Of a stretch of DNA of 64,000 nucleotides, positions 26,485-37,400 are shown in pieces (within the stretch, counting starts at the first letter, position 1; each line of letters starts with the position of its first letter). The stretch is from the NCBI GenBank assembly GCA_937926205.1, contig CALEYL010000043.1:1-64000 (forward strand). Direction: 5' to 3'. The position numbers and the translations under genes are program-made. Source of the DNA: an uncultured Saprospiraceae bacterium. GTDB lineage: Bacteria; Bacteroidota; Bacteroidia; Chitinophagales; Saprospiraceae. Below the pieces are notes generated by a model. It was not told where the DNA came from and did no database searches. It worked only from the letters and a program-made list of their open reading frames with translations.

Positions 26485-27726
26485 TTAGTTCTCGTTTTGT
26501 GTTATTAATTCTTCGACCTTTACCATCTTTTTACCACTTAATAAATCTTCCATTAATCCTTTTTTCAATAGTTGTATTTTCTGTAAATAGGTTTGTTCGG
26601 TTTGGAGTTTGTTGTCAATTGCTTTTAATCGTTCTGAAATTTTTAGTGCCTCTGTTTTTCCTGCAACTGGCAATAAGAATTCAGAGAATTGACTTTTGTT
26701 GACTATTGGAACTGCTTGTAAACCTGTTTCTCTTCGGAATTGCGGCTCATTGTATAACATCATTGCGTAGAAGAAGTAAAATGGCAGTTCTGGGTCAAAG
26801 CAGATTACTGAATTAATCTGTTGGTTTGTGCATCCTTCTTTAGCTAACAAAGCCATTTTTCCAATAGTTGAACCTATGCAGACAACGCAAATTGAATTCT
26901 TAGGAAGTTTTCTTGTTACATCAAAACCGCTTTGGGTTAACTTTTTGCCTGTTTCGTGAATAAAGAAGTTGTCTTGAATATCGGCAGGAGAGACAAATAA
27001 AAACTCATCTCCATAATATTCAGTCCTTGCTGTTGGCGGAGTTGACCCTGTGACTATATCACCAATTGCTTCAATACTTTTTTCATCCCACTCCTTCGGT
27101 ATCATTCCCAACTTACTTTCTTTATACAAGTGTGGTGCATCTTGGTAGGGTGGTCGTAGTTGGTTGGTAGTGGTGTCAATGCCACGGGTAAACAAATCCT
27201 GCAACATGCCTTGCTTAATGGCTTTGTATTTGGCAATGGCAGCTTGGTTTTTTTCTATCACCGCATCGGCTGTAGATAGGATTTTGGCGATTTTATCTTC
27301 TTCTGGTTTGGTTGAAGGAAACTCAATTTCAATTTTTTGAAGTTCAGATTTATTCAGTTTGCTCCTTGTTCCCGAGTTTAAGTATTTGGTAATGTCTTTG
27401 TGAACAAGTGAGTAGAAAATATAATCCTGATTGAAATCAAGCTTGGCCCTTAGTATATGAGCATGATTATTTACCCAACTTTTGCCGCTTATTTTATATG
27501 CAATAGGTCGTGTATTATATTCCTCAAAATTTCCACCATCTTCCGCAAGTAGGATTAAGTCCTCGTCAAAAATGTAATCATCAATAAATCCTTGAATACC
27601 ATTTGCTCCATAATATGGGATATTTCCTTGCCGTGTCTGACGAACTTCATCGTTAACTGGCACTCTTAAATTATCAAGAATGTCACAACAATCTGCTATT
27701 GGTTTTATTTTGCGTTCTTTATTCAT
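26485..27726 (-). CDS. hsdS: Type I restriction specificity subunit S
   Basis: This 413-aa protein has the two-fold pattern of HsdS. Target-recognition domain 1 (about 1-140) is followed by a coiled spacer with IAKILSTADAVIEKNQAAI near 147. Domain 2 (about 205-345) starts after LGMIPKEWDEKSIEAIGDIV, and a second spacer follows near 365-395. It sets the bipartite target of the methylase and nuclease. Its start overlaps the hsdM stop by 8 bp. No internal inverted repeats suggesting phase variation were noticed. Confidence 0.9.
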   Translation of the reverse strand: MNKERKIKPIADCCDILDNLRVPVNDEVRQTRQGNIPYYGANGIQGFIDDYIFDEDLILLAEDGGNFEEYNTRPIAYKISGKSWVNNHAHILRAKLDFNQDYIFYSLVHKDITKYLNSGTRSKLNKSELQKIEIEFPSTKPEEDKIAKILSTADAVIEKNQAAIAKYKAIKQGMLQDLFTRGIDTTTNQLRPPYQDAPHLYKESKLGMIPKEWDEKSIEAIGDIVTGSTPPTARTEYYGDEFLFVSPADIQDNFFIHETGKKLTQSGFDVTRKLPKNSICVVCIGSTIGKMALLAKEGCTNQQINSVICFDPELPFYFFYAMMLYNEPQFRRETGLQAVPIVNKSQFSEFLLPVAGKTEALKISERLKAIDNKLQTEQTYLQKIQLLKKGLMEDLLSGKKMVKVEELITQNEN

Positions 27727-30388
27727 AGCCTAATTCAACAAGAAATTTGTTTAGAATTTTAGTTTCCTTTTCTCTATCGTCCAAAATGAAATAAAGTGTT
27801 GTGGTGTATTTATCCCAAATACTCTCCACAGCTTGCAAAAGTTGGCGTTGGTGTCTTTGCAAATAATCATTTACTGTTTGTTGTAAGGTTCGCAGCCAGC
27901 GTTTCATAATCAGTTTTTTGGCTTGGTCGGGTGTTATGAGTAGTCGGGCTTTGTCCACCAAGTCCTGCTTATGGTCTTTTATCTCTTTTACTTTTTTCTT
28001 GCAGACTTTTAGTTCTTCTTCCAGTTCGGTATGTTTCGCCATGCGCCTTTCTTCGGTTTCTATCAGGTCGTCTAAGCGTTGCAGTTCTGCCTCAAGTTTA
28101 GCTGCTTCGCTTTTTAGTTGGGCAATTTCATCAACCAATTGCGGCTGTTGTTTCAAGGCTTTTTCGTTTGCCTTTATCCGCTTCACCAATAGTTTAAATT
28201 CTTTGTCGGCTTCTTTGCGTTCGCCTTTTATGGCTTTAATGGCTTCTTTGTGGTCTTTTAGTTCCTTGCTTCGCCATACTTCATAATCTTCTTCGTTCCA
28301 CACATCATCTTCCAGTTCGTTTACTTCATCAAACTTGGCTTGCAGTTCATCACGCCTTGCTTCGTTTTCTTTCAACTCTTTTAACACCTCCGGAAACTGG
28401 CTTTCCAAAATTTCATCGTCTGGTATCAGTTCGGCATTCCAGCCGCTGGCATCCACACTTTTAATGTCGTTAGTAATGCTGTTCCAATAACTGGCAAATG
28501 AGCCACGGCTTTTAAACTCATCTAAAATGGGGAGTGCTTGCAATTTTTCGGTCAGTGTTTTAGAGAACTGATGATACAGGTCGAACACATTGGTTTTTTG
28601 TTCGGGCAATAGTTCAATTACAGGAATTTGCAAGGCCCACCATTCGCCAATAGCATTGGTGTATTTGGCGTTTGCTGCTTTTATTTCTTCGCTGTCGTCA
28701 AACAGTTTTTTAATTTCTTCTTTGTGGGCAATGCTGTTATTAAACCGGAGATAGTTTGCTTTCAATGGCATAAATAATTTTTCACGCAAGCCACTGTAAC
28801 AATCAAATAGATGTTGCAAGTTATTTACTTCACTTTCAGGAATACCGCCTTGCAAGTGTGCATGCACATCTTGTGGTTCGGGTGGTGGTGCATTGTCCAC
28901 AAACCTGCGTATGTTGAAATTAAATTCTTCTTTCTCTAAACTGTTCAGTGCATCAATGGTATTGTTCTTCGCCACCAATCGGCTGTATTTAGGTGTTTCT
29001 TTTTTGTTTCGATAGGTGTAAGTGATTTTTTCAATGTCTTCCGGTCTTAGTTTGTTTTGGTTTTTTCCTTCCTTGTATTCACGGTCGGCATTAATAAACA
29101 ACACATGGTCTCGCACGTGTGCACCTTTTTTATTAATGACCAACACACAAGCACCAATGCCTGTTCCATAAAACAAAGCCGAAGGCAAACCAATAACGGC
29201 TTCCAAATAACCCCGAGCCACCAAATGCTCACGGAATTTCTTTTCCTCACCACCCCGATACAACACACCGTGTGGCATTACTACTGCCATACGTCCTTCG
29301 TTGTTGAGTGAAGAAACCATGTGTTGCACAAACATAAAATCGGCTTTGTCTTTGGTAGGCATCCAAAAGCTAAAGCGTTCTTTAAACTTCATGTTGGTAG
29401 TGGCGTAATCCTGCGAAAAAGGCGGATTGGCAATTACTATATCAAAGGTTTTCAGTTCTCCGGGTTTGTCGCTGTCGTAATGCAAAGGGGTGAGCAGTGT
29501 GTCACCATTCAATATTTTGCTGTCGTAAATGTTGTGAAACAACATATTCATTTTACACAATCCCCAAACCGTTCCACTTTTTTCTTGTCCGTAAAGAGAA
29601 AGATTTTTTGCAGAACCGTAGCGGCTTTCCACATAGTTTTTACATTCAATCAGCATACCGCCACTTCCCACTGTGGGGTCGTATATTTCAGCATCCTTGC
29701 CCGGTTCAAGAATGTTCACCAGCAGTTTTACAATTTCGTTGGGCGTATAGAATTCTCCGGCTTTTTTCCCTGCACTGTCGGCAAAATGTTTTATCAAATA
29801 CTCGTAAGCAGCCCCCATTAAATCAGGGAACTCCAAGTTGTCGTCTCTTAAACTTTTCTTGTTGAACTCCTGAATCAACTTTCTCAAATCTTCGTCACTG
29901 ATTTGCTTGCTATTCTTGCCAAAAGTTTTGTTGAAGTTGATATTGTCCTGATTAAATACACCGTCTAACTTGTCAAGGTTGGCTTCCTGCAAAGCCGCCA
30001 AAGCTTTGTTCAGGTGGTCGCCAATTTCTTCCGTCAGGTCTTTGATGTAGTTGTATGGCTGTTGATTGCCTTCTTCGTCAAAGTAAAATTCAGGGTCGCC
30101 TTCCTGTTTTTTCCAACGTGCTGCAAGCGGAACAAAAAAGTCGTATTCCGGTGCATTTTGTCTTTCCAGTTCGCCATAAATGGTTGCTGCGTCTGTTATA
30201 CCTCTGGCTTCAAGGTTCTTTTTTCTTTTATCACGGTGCACTTCAAACTGGTCGTTTACTCGTTTGAGAAACAGCATAGAAATGATGTATTCCTTGTATT
30301 CGGAAGCGTCCATATTTCCCCGCAAGATGTCGCAAGCATCGAACAGGAAAGTCTCTAATCTGGAAAGCGAAAGTTTATGTGTTGCCAT
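27719..30388 (-). CDS. hsdM: Type I restriction DNA methyltransferase subunit M
   Basis: This 889-aa N6-adenine methyltransferase has an N-terminal HsdM_N domain (ACDILRGNMDASEYKEYI) and an N6_Mtase core with SAM motif DPTVGSGGML near 244 and catalytic motif NPPF near 328. It is about 350 residues longer than a typical HsdM. The extra C-terminal part (about 680-820) is a charged coiled coil rich in Glu and Lys, a variant known among Bacteroidota type I systems. It is the first gene of the hsdM-hsdS-hsdR-peptidase operon. Confidence 0.93.
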   Translation of the reverse strand: MATHKLSLSRLETFLFDACDILRGNMDASEYKEYIISMLFLKRVNDQFEVHRDKRKKNLEARGITDAATIYGELERQNAPEYDFFVPLAARWKKQEGDPEFYFDEEGNQQPYNYIKDLTEEIGDHLNKALAALQEANLDKLDGVFNQDNINFNKTFGKNSKQISDEDLRKLIQEFNKKSLRDDNLEFPDLMGAAYEYLIKHFADSAGKKAGEFYTPNEIVKLLVNILEPGKDAEIYDPTVGSGGMLIECKNYVESRYGSAKNLSLYGQEKSGTVWGLCKMNMLFHNIYDSKILNGDTLLTPLHYDSDKPGELKTFDIVIANPPFSQDYATTNMKFKERFSFWMPTKDKADFMFVQHMVSSLNNEGRMAVVMPHGVLYRGGEEKKFREHLVARGYLEAVIGLPSALFYGTGIGACVLVINKKGAHVRDHVLFINADREYKEGKNQNKLRPEDIEKITYTYRNKKETPKYSRLVAKNNTIDALNSLEKEEFNFNIRRFVDNAPPPEPQDVHAHLQGGIPESEVNNLQHLFDCYSGLREKLFMPLKANYLRFNNSIAHKEEIKKLFDDSEEIKAANAKYTNAIGEWWALQIPVIELLPEQKTNVFDLYHQFSKTLTEKLQALPILDEFKSRGSFASYWNSITNDIKSVDASGWNAELIPDDEILESQFPEVLKELKENEARRDELQAKFDEVNELEDDVWNEEDYEVWRSKELKDHKEAIKAIKGERKEADKEFKLLVKRIKANEKALKQQPQLVDEIAQLKSEAAKLEAELQRLDDLIETEERRMAKHTELEEELKVCKKKVKEIKDHKQDLVDKARLLITPDQAKKLIMKRWLRTLQQTVNDYLQRHQRQLLQAVESIWDKYTTTLYFILDDREKETKILNKFLVELGYE

Positions 30389-30690
30389 TTATTATTTGTC
30401 AAAATTTATCAGTTCGTGAATATCGGAATTTATCTTGGTGCGCTAGCAAAAAATGGCTCTTTGGGTTTTGATATGGTTCGGCTTTCTGGCTGTTCGTTTG
30501 AAATATGGTCTGTATGTTGGTCACCCGTAAAATGGGTTGCCCTTGTATTAATGTTTAAATTTTAGGTCGTCTGCTTAATGGCTGCATTGTCGTCTTTTAA
30601 ACTTGCCGGTAACTGCGTCACTCACGCATACCGCCGCCTGTGTTGGCTTTGAGCGTTGGGCTTGGCGACAATTGGCGTTGAGTGCATTAT
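30389..30690. other. Spacer upstream of hsdM
   Basis: No gene is seen. It must contain the promoter for the minus-strand hsd operon: a minus-strand sequence tgataaattttgac about 30 bp before the hsdM ATG is close to the TAnnTTTG box but not exact. Confidence 0.3.
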
Positions 30691-30950
30691 GTGTGCCCAA
30701 GATGGGCGCATCGATTCTCTAAAACAAAGATAATTCAAAATCTTTGGAAGAGGAAGGCTGAAAACTTAAGGGTGAAAGTCCCTTATTGGCAAATTGCTGA
30801 AGCCAGATAGCACGCCGCAATGCCTGCCCCGATGAAGTCGGGGGAGGATGGCGGCTGCCCCCGACAATATCTGGATAGGCAATTCAGTCCGTAATGGGTA
30901 TGTCCGTAAAGGAAGAACGCGTAAGGCAAAAGGGATACGTGCGGATATAA
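30691..30950 (+). mobile_element. 5' fragment of a group II intron (domain I-like)
   Basis: It begins gtgtgcccaagatgggcgc, close to the GUGYG boundary and first stem of bacterial group II introns. It continues with gggtgaaagtccc, the hairpin typical of domain I, and then ggaagaacgcgtaaggcaa and agggatacg, words typical of these introns. No maturase/reverse transcriptase gene and no domain V are found, so only the 5' part remains. Confidence 0.5.
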
Positions 30951-30960
30951 TTATTACCGG

Positions 30961-31143
30961 AGTTTTCCGGACACCGCCAACTTTTTCATAAAAGCCTTGT
31001 ATTTTGACAAATTGGCCGGCTCCGATCAGTTGCGCAAACAAATCATCGCGTGCAAAAGCAAAGCAAAAATCCGGTAAAGTTGGCAGGCCGATTTGACGGC
31101 ATTTATGGCGATAAGGAAGAAGTATTTGGGGTGTAGTGATTGA
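30961..31143 (+). pseudogene. C-terminal remnant of a NamZ-like (DUF1343) exo-muramidase
   Basis: The frame reads FDKLAGSDQLRKQII, an in-frame TAA, then SWQADLTAFMAIRKKYL. This matches the end of DUF1343/NamZ proteins, whose C-terminus carries FDKLAGTxxLRxQI...SWxxxLxxFxxIRxKYL. The remainder of the gene is missing and a stop codon interrupts the fragment, so it is dead. It lies directly after the intron fragment; both are relics. Confidence 0.6.
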
Positions 31144-31232
31144 TTGGAGAAAAAGTTGGGCAAAAATCAAAAGTACAATTGAAGATTTGGAGTTCTGATG
31201 GATATGATGAATGAAAATTTTTCTACTTACAG

Positions 31233-31274
31233 GCTTTGCAATACAAAAAAAGTATTACATTGCTGCCCGTAAAC
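31233..31274 (+). repeat. Short dispersed repeat R2, copy 2
   Basis: 42 bp matching 9128-9171 with a 2-bp gap and a few substitutions. It lies upstream of the Tc toxin operon, as copy 1 lies upstream of the small membrane protein gene. It might be a shared promoter-like or insertion-site sequence. Confidence 0.6.
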
Positions 31275-31309
31275 CCAATCCTAATATGACCACCACAGAA
31301 AACAGTGAT

Positions 31310-31354
31310 ACAATGCCCTTGCTTTTTGGCCTTTGCCGGAAGCAAGGGCATTGT
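31310..31354. repeat. Perfect 15-bp inverted repeat upstream of the Tc toxin genes
   Basis: acaatgcccttgctt (31310-31324) and aagcaagggcattgt (31340-31354) pair fully around a 15-nt loop. With only a short T-run nearby, it may be a terminator isolating the toxin operon, or an operator. It ends about 100 bp before the toxin ATG. Confidence 0.6.
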
Positions 31355-31456
31355 TGTTTGTCAGCCATTGGTGCTGTTACCGTGCCGGCGGGCAGTACGT
31401 AAGTTGGAAGCAAGAGTAAGAACACAAATAATTCCAAACCCAGTGCTGTATAACAA

Positions 31457-34400
31457 ATGAAAGAATCCTCAGAAAATAAAAATGTCTCTTCCAGTTTTCT
31501 AAAAACCGACGGCGGCAAGACCAAATCCAACGCCATCGAGGTACCTGCCATCAATTTGCCCAAAGGTGGCGGGGCTATGAAAGGAATTGACGAAAAATTT
31601 TCTGTCAACGCCGTCAATGGTACTTCTTCTTTTTCTATTCCATTGCCCATTTCTCCTGCACGCGGCGCGGCGCCGCAGTTGAGCCTTTCCTATAACTCTG
31701 GAGGCGGCAACAGCATTTTTGGTCTGGGTTGGAGCATTGGCTCGCCTTCCATCCGGCGGAAAACCGACAAGGGGTTACCGCAATATCAAGATGCTTTTGA
31801 GTCTGATGTTTTTTTATTTTCTGAAGCGGAGGATTTGGTGCCTGCCTTTAAAAAAGCCGCCGATGGCAGTTTTTTGAAGGATGCCAATGATAATTATGTG
31901 TTTGATGAAAAAGATTCGCCCGACGGTTTCTGGGCCATTCGACTATACCGACCACGCATTGAAGGACTTTTTGCCCGCATCGAGCGTTGGCAGGAAAAAT
32001 CGAGCAAAACCATTCGTTGGCGGGTCATCACCAAAGAAAACACGATCACGCTGTTCGGCTGGACAACCGACGCTCGCATTGCCGATCCAGCTGACCCACG
32101 CCGCATATTCGAATGGCTGCCAGAATTGGTTTTTGATGATAAAGGCAATTGCAGTCGCTATATTTACAAAAAAGAGGACGACAAAGGCTTCAATCCTGCT
32201 CTCCTGCACCACCACAACCGCAAATCAGGCGGGCAGATCACTTACACCAACACCTATCTCTCAGAGATTTGGTACGGCAATAAAACGCCGTTTTTGGGAT
32301 TGAGCAATCCTTTCCCAGCTTTATCGGATTTCATGTTCCAAACCATTTTGGACTATGGAGAATACCAACCCGCCGCGCCATTTCAAAAAAACAACGATTG
32401 GGTATTTCGCCCCGACGCTTTTTCCGATTACAAAGCGGGCTTTGAAATCCGCACGACCCGGCTGTGCCAAAGGGTATTGTTGCTTCACCATTTCGCCGAA
32501 TTGCCAGGCGGTTCGGCCCTCGTAAAATCGCTCGACTTTGAATACGACACCTCCGCCGAGCAGGATTTTACTTTTTTGAAAACCATTACATCGGTCGGAT
32601 ACATCAAAAAAACGGACGGTACTTACAGCCAAAAAAGCCTGCCGCCCCTCGAATTTGAATACCAAAAACACGATTGGAACACCGAGGTCAAAAAAATATC
32701 CCCTGAAAACCTCGTGCATGCGCCCGTCGGCTTAGATGAATCGCAATATCAATTTACCGATCTCTTCAACGAAGGCTTGTCCGGCATCCTGACCGAACAG
32801 GCGGGCGGTTGGTACTATAAACACAACCTCGGCGAGGGCAATTTTGCGCCTGCCAAATTGGTTTCACCCAAGCCTTCCTTTGCCGGTTTGGGCGGTAGCC
32901 TGCAATTGGCTGATTTGGATGCTGACGGCGGCAAACAACTGGCCGCAACGAACGGCGAAATGCGCGGCTATTTTGAGTTGAGCGACGACGAGGAGTGGCA
33001 GCCGTTCCGCACGTTCGACCTCATGCCCAACCGAAACCTCGGTGATGCCTTTGCCCGTATGCTGGATTTGAACGGCGACGGCAAACCCGAATTGCTGTTG
33101 AGCGAAGACGGCGTTTTTACCTGGTACGAATCGTCGGGCCGAAAAGGCTTCTCTGCCGCCCGCCGCACTGCCATGTCTTCCGATGAAGAAAACGGCCCGG
33201 CACTCGTTTTTTTCGACCCAAAACAAACCATTTTCCTCGCCGATATGTCGGGTGACGGCCTAACCGACCTGGTGCGCATCCGAAACGGCGAGGTTTGTTA
33301 TTGGCCCAACTTGGGCTACGGGCGCTTTGGCGCAAAAATAGGTATGGATAAAGCTCCCGTTTTTGACCAACCGGAAGCCTTCAACCCTGCCTATTTGGAA
33401 TTGGCCGACCTCGACGGATCAGGCACGACCGACCTGGTGTATTTGGGCAAAAACAAATTCACTTGCTGGCTTAATTTGAGCGGAAACAGGTTTAGCACTA
33501 CGCCTTTTGAAATACCGGCTTTCCCGGAAATCCACAATTTGGCAAAAATCAGCGTCACCGATTTGCTGGGAAATGGTGTGGCCTGCATCGTTTGGTCAAG
33601 CCCCCTGGCGAAGGACAGCCCATCGCCCCTGCGCTACATTGACCTGATGAACAGCAAAAAGCCGCACCTGATGGTCGGTTACAAAAACAACCTCGGCAAA
33701 GAGGTTTCGTTGCAATACACGCCCTCGACAAAATACTACCTACAAGATAAATTTGCAGGAAGGCCCTGGGTGACGAAATTGCATTTTCCGGTGCATTGTA
33801 TCTCCAAAACCGAGACGCGCGACCTGGTTTCCGGCCACCGTTTTGTCAGCACGTACGACTACCATCACGGTTATTACGACCACGCCGAGCGCGAGTTCCG
33901 GGGCTTTGGCCGGGTGGAACAAACCGATGCCGAGCATTTTGAACATTGGGTGAAAGGCGCGGCGAGTAACGTGGTCGAACGTGAACTGCACCAGGATCCG
34001 GTGTTGACCAAAAGCTGGTTCCACACCGGCGCTTATTTGCGGCAACAAAAAATATTGGGGCAGTTCGAACACGAATATTGGTACGAAGAAATGACACGGG
34101 CCGGTTTTCCCGCCGTGGTTCACCCGGAACAGCCTCTCCCAGATGCCCGCATCGTACCAGCAAAGGGCTTACCCGCCGATTTTGTTCAAAACATGAGCAG
34201 TGAAGAGCGTCAGCAAGCCTACCGCGCTTGCAAAAGCATGGCCCTGCGCACGGAAATTTTTGCAAAAGACGCACCCACGAGCGGCGCCACCGATGCACAG
34301 CGCCAAAAGGAATTGACTCCGTTTTCGGCGGCTACCCACAATTGCTTCATCGAGGTTTTGCAACCCAAAGGGCAAAATCGCCATGCCATTTTTGTGGTGA

Positions 34401-37400
34401 AAGAAAGCGAGGCCATCACCTATAATTACGAACGCGACCCCGCCGATCCGCGCATTGCCCATAGCCTGAACCTCAAATTGGACGAATACGGCAACGTGTT
34501 GGAATCGGCAGCAGTGGTTTACCCGCGCCTGTCGCCCGATGGGTCGCTGCCGCAGGAAACACGCGATTCACAGGGCAAAACGGTCATTATTTACGCAGAA
34601 AACCAATTCACCAACGAAATTGACACGCACGACGATTACCGCCTGCGGATGCCTTCCGAAGTGAAAACCTGGGAATTGAAAGGTGTTCCAAAAGCGGGCA
34701 GCGGTATTTTTTATCAAATTTCTGATTTTGAAAAAATCCTGACCAATCCCACAACGGACGAGGTTTTTTACCACGAAATTGACAAAGCCCTGGTCGGCAC
34801 GAATGCTCAAAAACGCCTGATCGAACACGTGCGAAGCGTTTTTTACAAAAACGATTTGACGGGCGCCTTGCCGTTGCACCAATTGGAATCGCTGGGTTTG
34901 CCTTATGAAAATTACCAACTGGCTTATACGCCGGAACTGCTGAGCGATATTTTTGGGGCATTGCCGCTACCGGATTTGCAGAACGAAGGCAAATTCACCC
35001 ACAGCGAAGGCGATCTGAATTGGTGGGTGCGCTCTGGCACAACACAATTTATTGAAGGTCTGGAAACGGCTGTCACCGCCCAAAATCGTTTTTTTGTCCC
35101 GATTTCCTACACCGATCCATTCGGTTCCGTCACGAAGGTGCGCTACGATGCCGACCACCTGTTTATCCGCGAAACGGAAGATATGCTCAGCAATATGACG
35201 CGTGTGGAGGTGTTCAATTACCGCACGCTCTCGCCCCGGCGGATGCGCGACCCGAACCACAATTTTTCGGAAGTGCTGAGCGACGAACTCGGCCTCGTGA
35301 AAGCCGTGGCCGTTTTCGGCAAAGGCGCGGAGGCCGACGATCTGGCGGGTTTGGAAGAGTTCACCGACCCGGTAGAGCAAACAGCGATTGCCGATTTTTT
35401 CAACGCGCCGGATTCCGTCGTCTTGACCAATCGGGGCAAATCCTTGCTCGGTCACGCCACCGCCCGTTTTGTTTATGATTTTGACGTGTTTAAAAATACG
35501 GGCAAACCCGTTGTGGTTGCTTCCATTATGCGGGAGGAGCACAACAAAAAATCGCCAAACTCACCCGTGCAATTGAGTTTTGAATACAGCAACGGCCTCG
35601 GGAAAGTGGCGATGAAAAAGGTACAAGCCGAACCGGGCGAGGCTAAAAAAGTAGTCGTAAATCCGGCGGACGACACCTATATGGTTACGACCGAAAACAC
35701 AGCTAATCTCATCCCAAAACAACTCCGCTGGCTTGGCAATGGTCGCACCGTACTGAATAACAAAGGCAACGCCGTCAAACAATACGAGCCGTATTTCTCG
35801 GTGACGCACCAATACGAAGATTTGAAGGAATTGGTCGAATCGGGCGTGACCCCGGTGTTGTACTACGATGCAGCGGGGCGTTTGGTACGGACCGATATGC
35901 CCGACGGCACGTTTTCCAAAACGGTGTTTGATTCGTGGAAACAGGCCATTTTTGATCCAAACGATACGGTGTTGGAATCTTCGTGGTACCAAAAACGCAC
36001 CAGCAACAATCCGGTTGATTCAACTGAATTACTGGCAGCGGGCAAAAATCCCGTTTACGAAAAACGGGCTGCCCTGCAAGCCGCCTTACACGCCGACACG
36101 CCAAATACCCAGCATTTTGATACGCTGGGCAGACCCGTTTTATCGGTCGAACACAACCACAACATAGCCACCAACGCCGGCGAATATTACAAAACTAAAG
36201 TCCATTTGGACACCGAGGGCAACCTCCGCAGTGTGACTGATGCCCGCGAACTGCCCTCGAATGGGCAAAAAGGCAATGTTGTGATGTCTTACAAATATGA
36301 TATGCTCGGCCAGTTGGTCTATCAAAACAGCATGGACGCGGGGCAACGCTGGCTGCTGACCAACGCCCTCGGCAAGCCCCTGCGGACTTGGGACGAGCGC
36401 AACCACGAATTCCGCTACGTGTACGATGCGTTGCACCGCCCTTCGGAAAGTACAATTATCGGCGGCGACGGGGCGACGGCCCTCAGCCATGTTTTTGAAA
36501 AAATAGAATACGGTGAATCGCAACCCACGCCGGAATCAAAAAACCTGCGCGGTCAGATTTTCAGGCACTATGACACGGGGGGGCGCTTGGAAATGCCGGA
36601 ATACGATTTCAAGGGCCAACCAACAGAGACGCGGCGGCGGCTTTTTTCAAAATACAAAGAAGTAGCCAACTGGGTGGCCGGCAATTTGACGGCCGATTTG
36701 GAGGCAGATACCTTCACTTTCGCCACCGAGACGGATGCCTTGGGGCGCATTTCAAAACAGACCGCGCCGGATGGCAGCGTGATTTTCCCGCAATACAACG
36801 AGGGCGGTTTACTCGAAGCCGAATCGGTGCAGCACTCTGGCACAGCGGCAGTTTTTTACCTGAAAAACCTCGATTATAACGAAAAAGGGCAGCGCGAGCG
36901 CATCAAATACGGCAACGATGTGGTGACGAAATTTGAGTACGACGCGGAAACGTTTCGGCTCCTGCGCCTGGTCAGCCGCCGGGCGAACGGCGATTTGCTG
37001 CAAGACTTGCACTACACTTATGACCCGGTGGGCAATATCACGCACCTGAACGACCTCGCTGTGCCGCAGCGTTTTTTCAATAATTTCCAAATAGACGGGC
37101 TTCGCACCTTTCAATACGACGCGCTGTATCGGCTCGTGGAGGCAACGGGGCGGGAAAATGACGTGCCGCTTAATCATAATAGCGAAGATAACTGGAACGA
37201 TGCGGCGTTTAAGACGTCGCACAACCCGAACAACGGGATGGCGATGCGGAATTATGTCCAAAAATACCAGTTCGACGCGGTGGGCAATATTTTGCAGATG
37301 CAGCACCAAGCGGTGGGTAGCCCCGCGAATAACTGGACGCGCAATTATGCCTACGAAACGACGAACAACCGGCTGAAAACCACCCAAATCGGCAGCAGCA

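Noticed and set aside
30691..30950. A complete, active group II intron
   Set aside because: No maturase frame and no domain V were found; only the 5' part is present.
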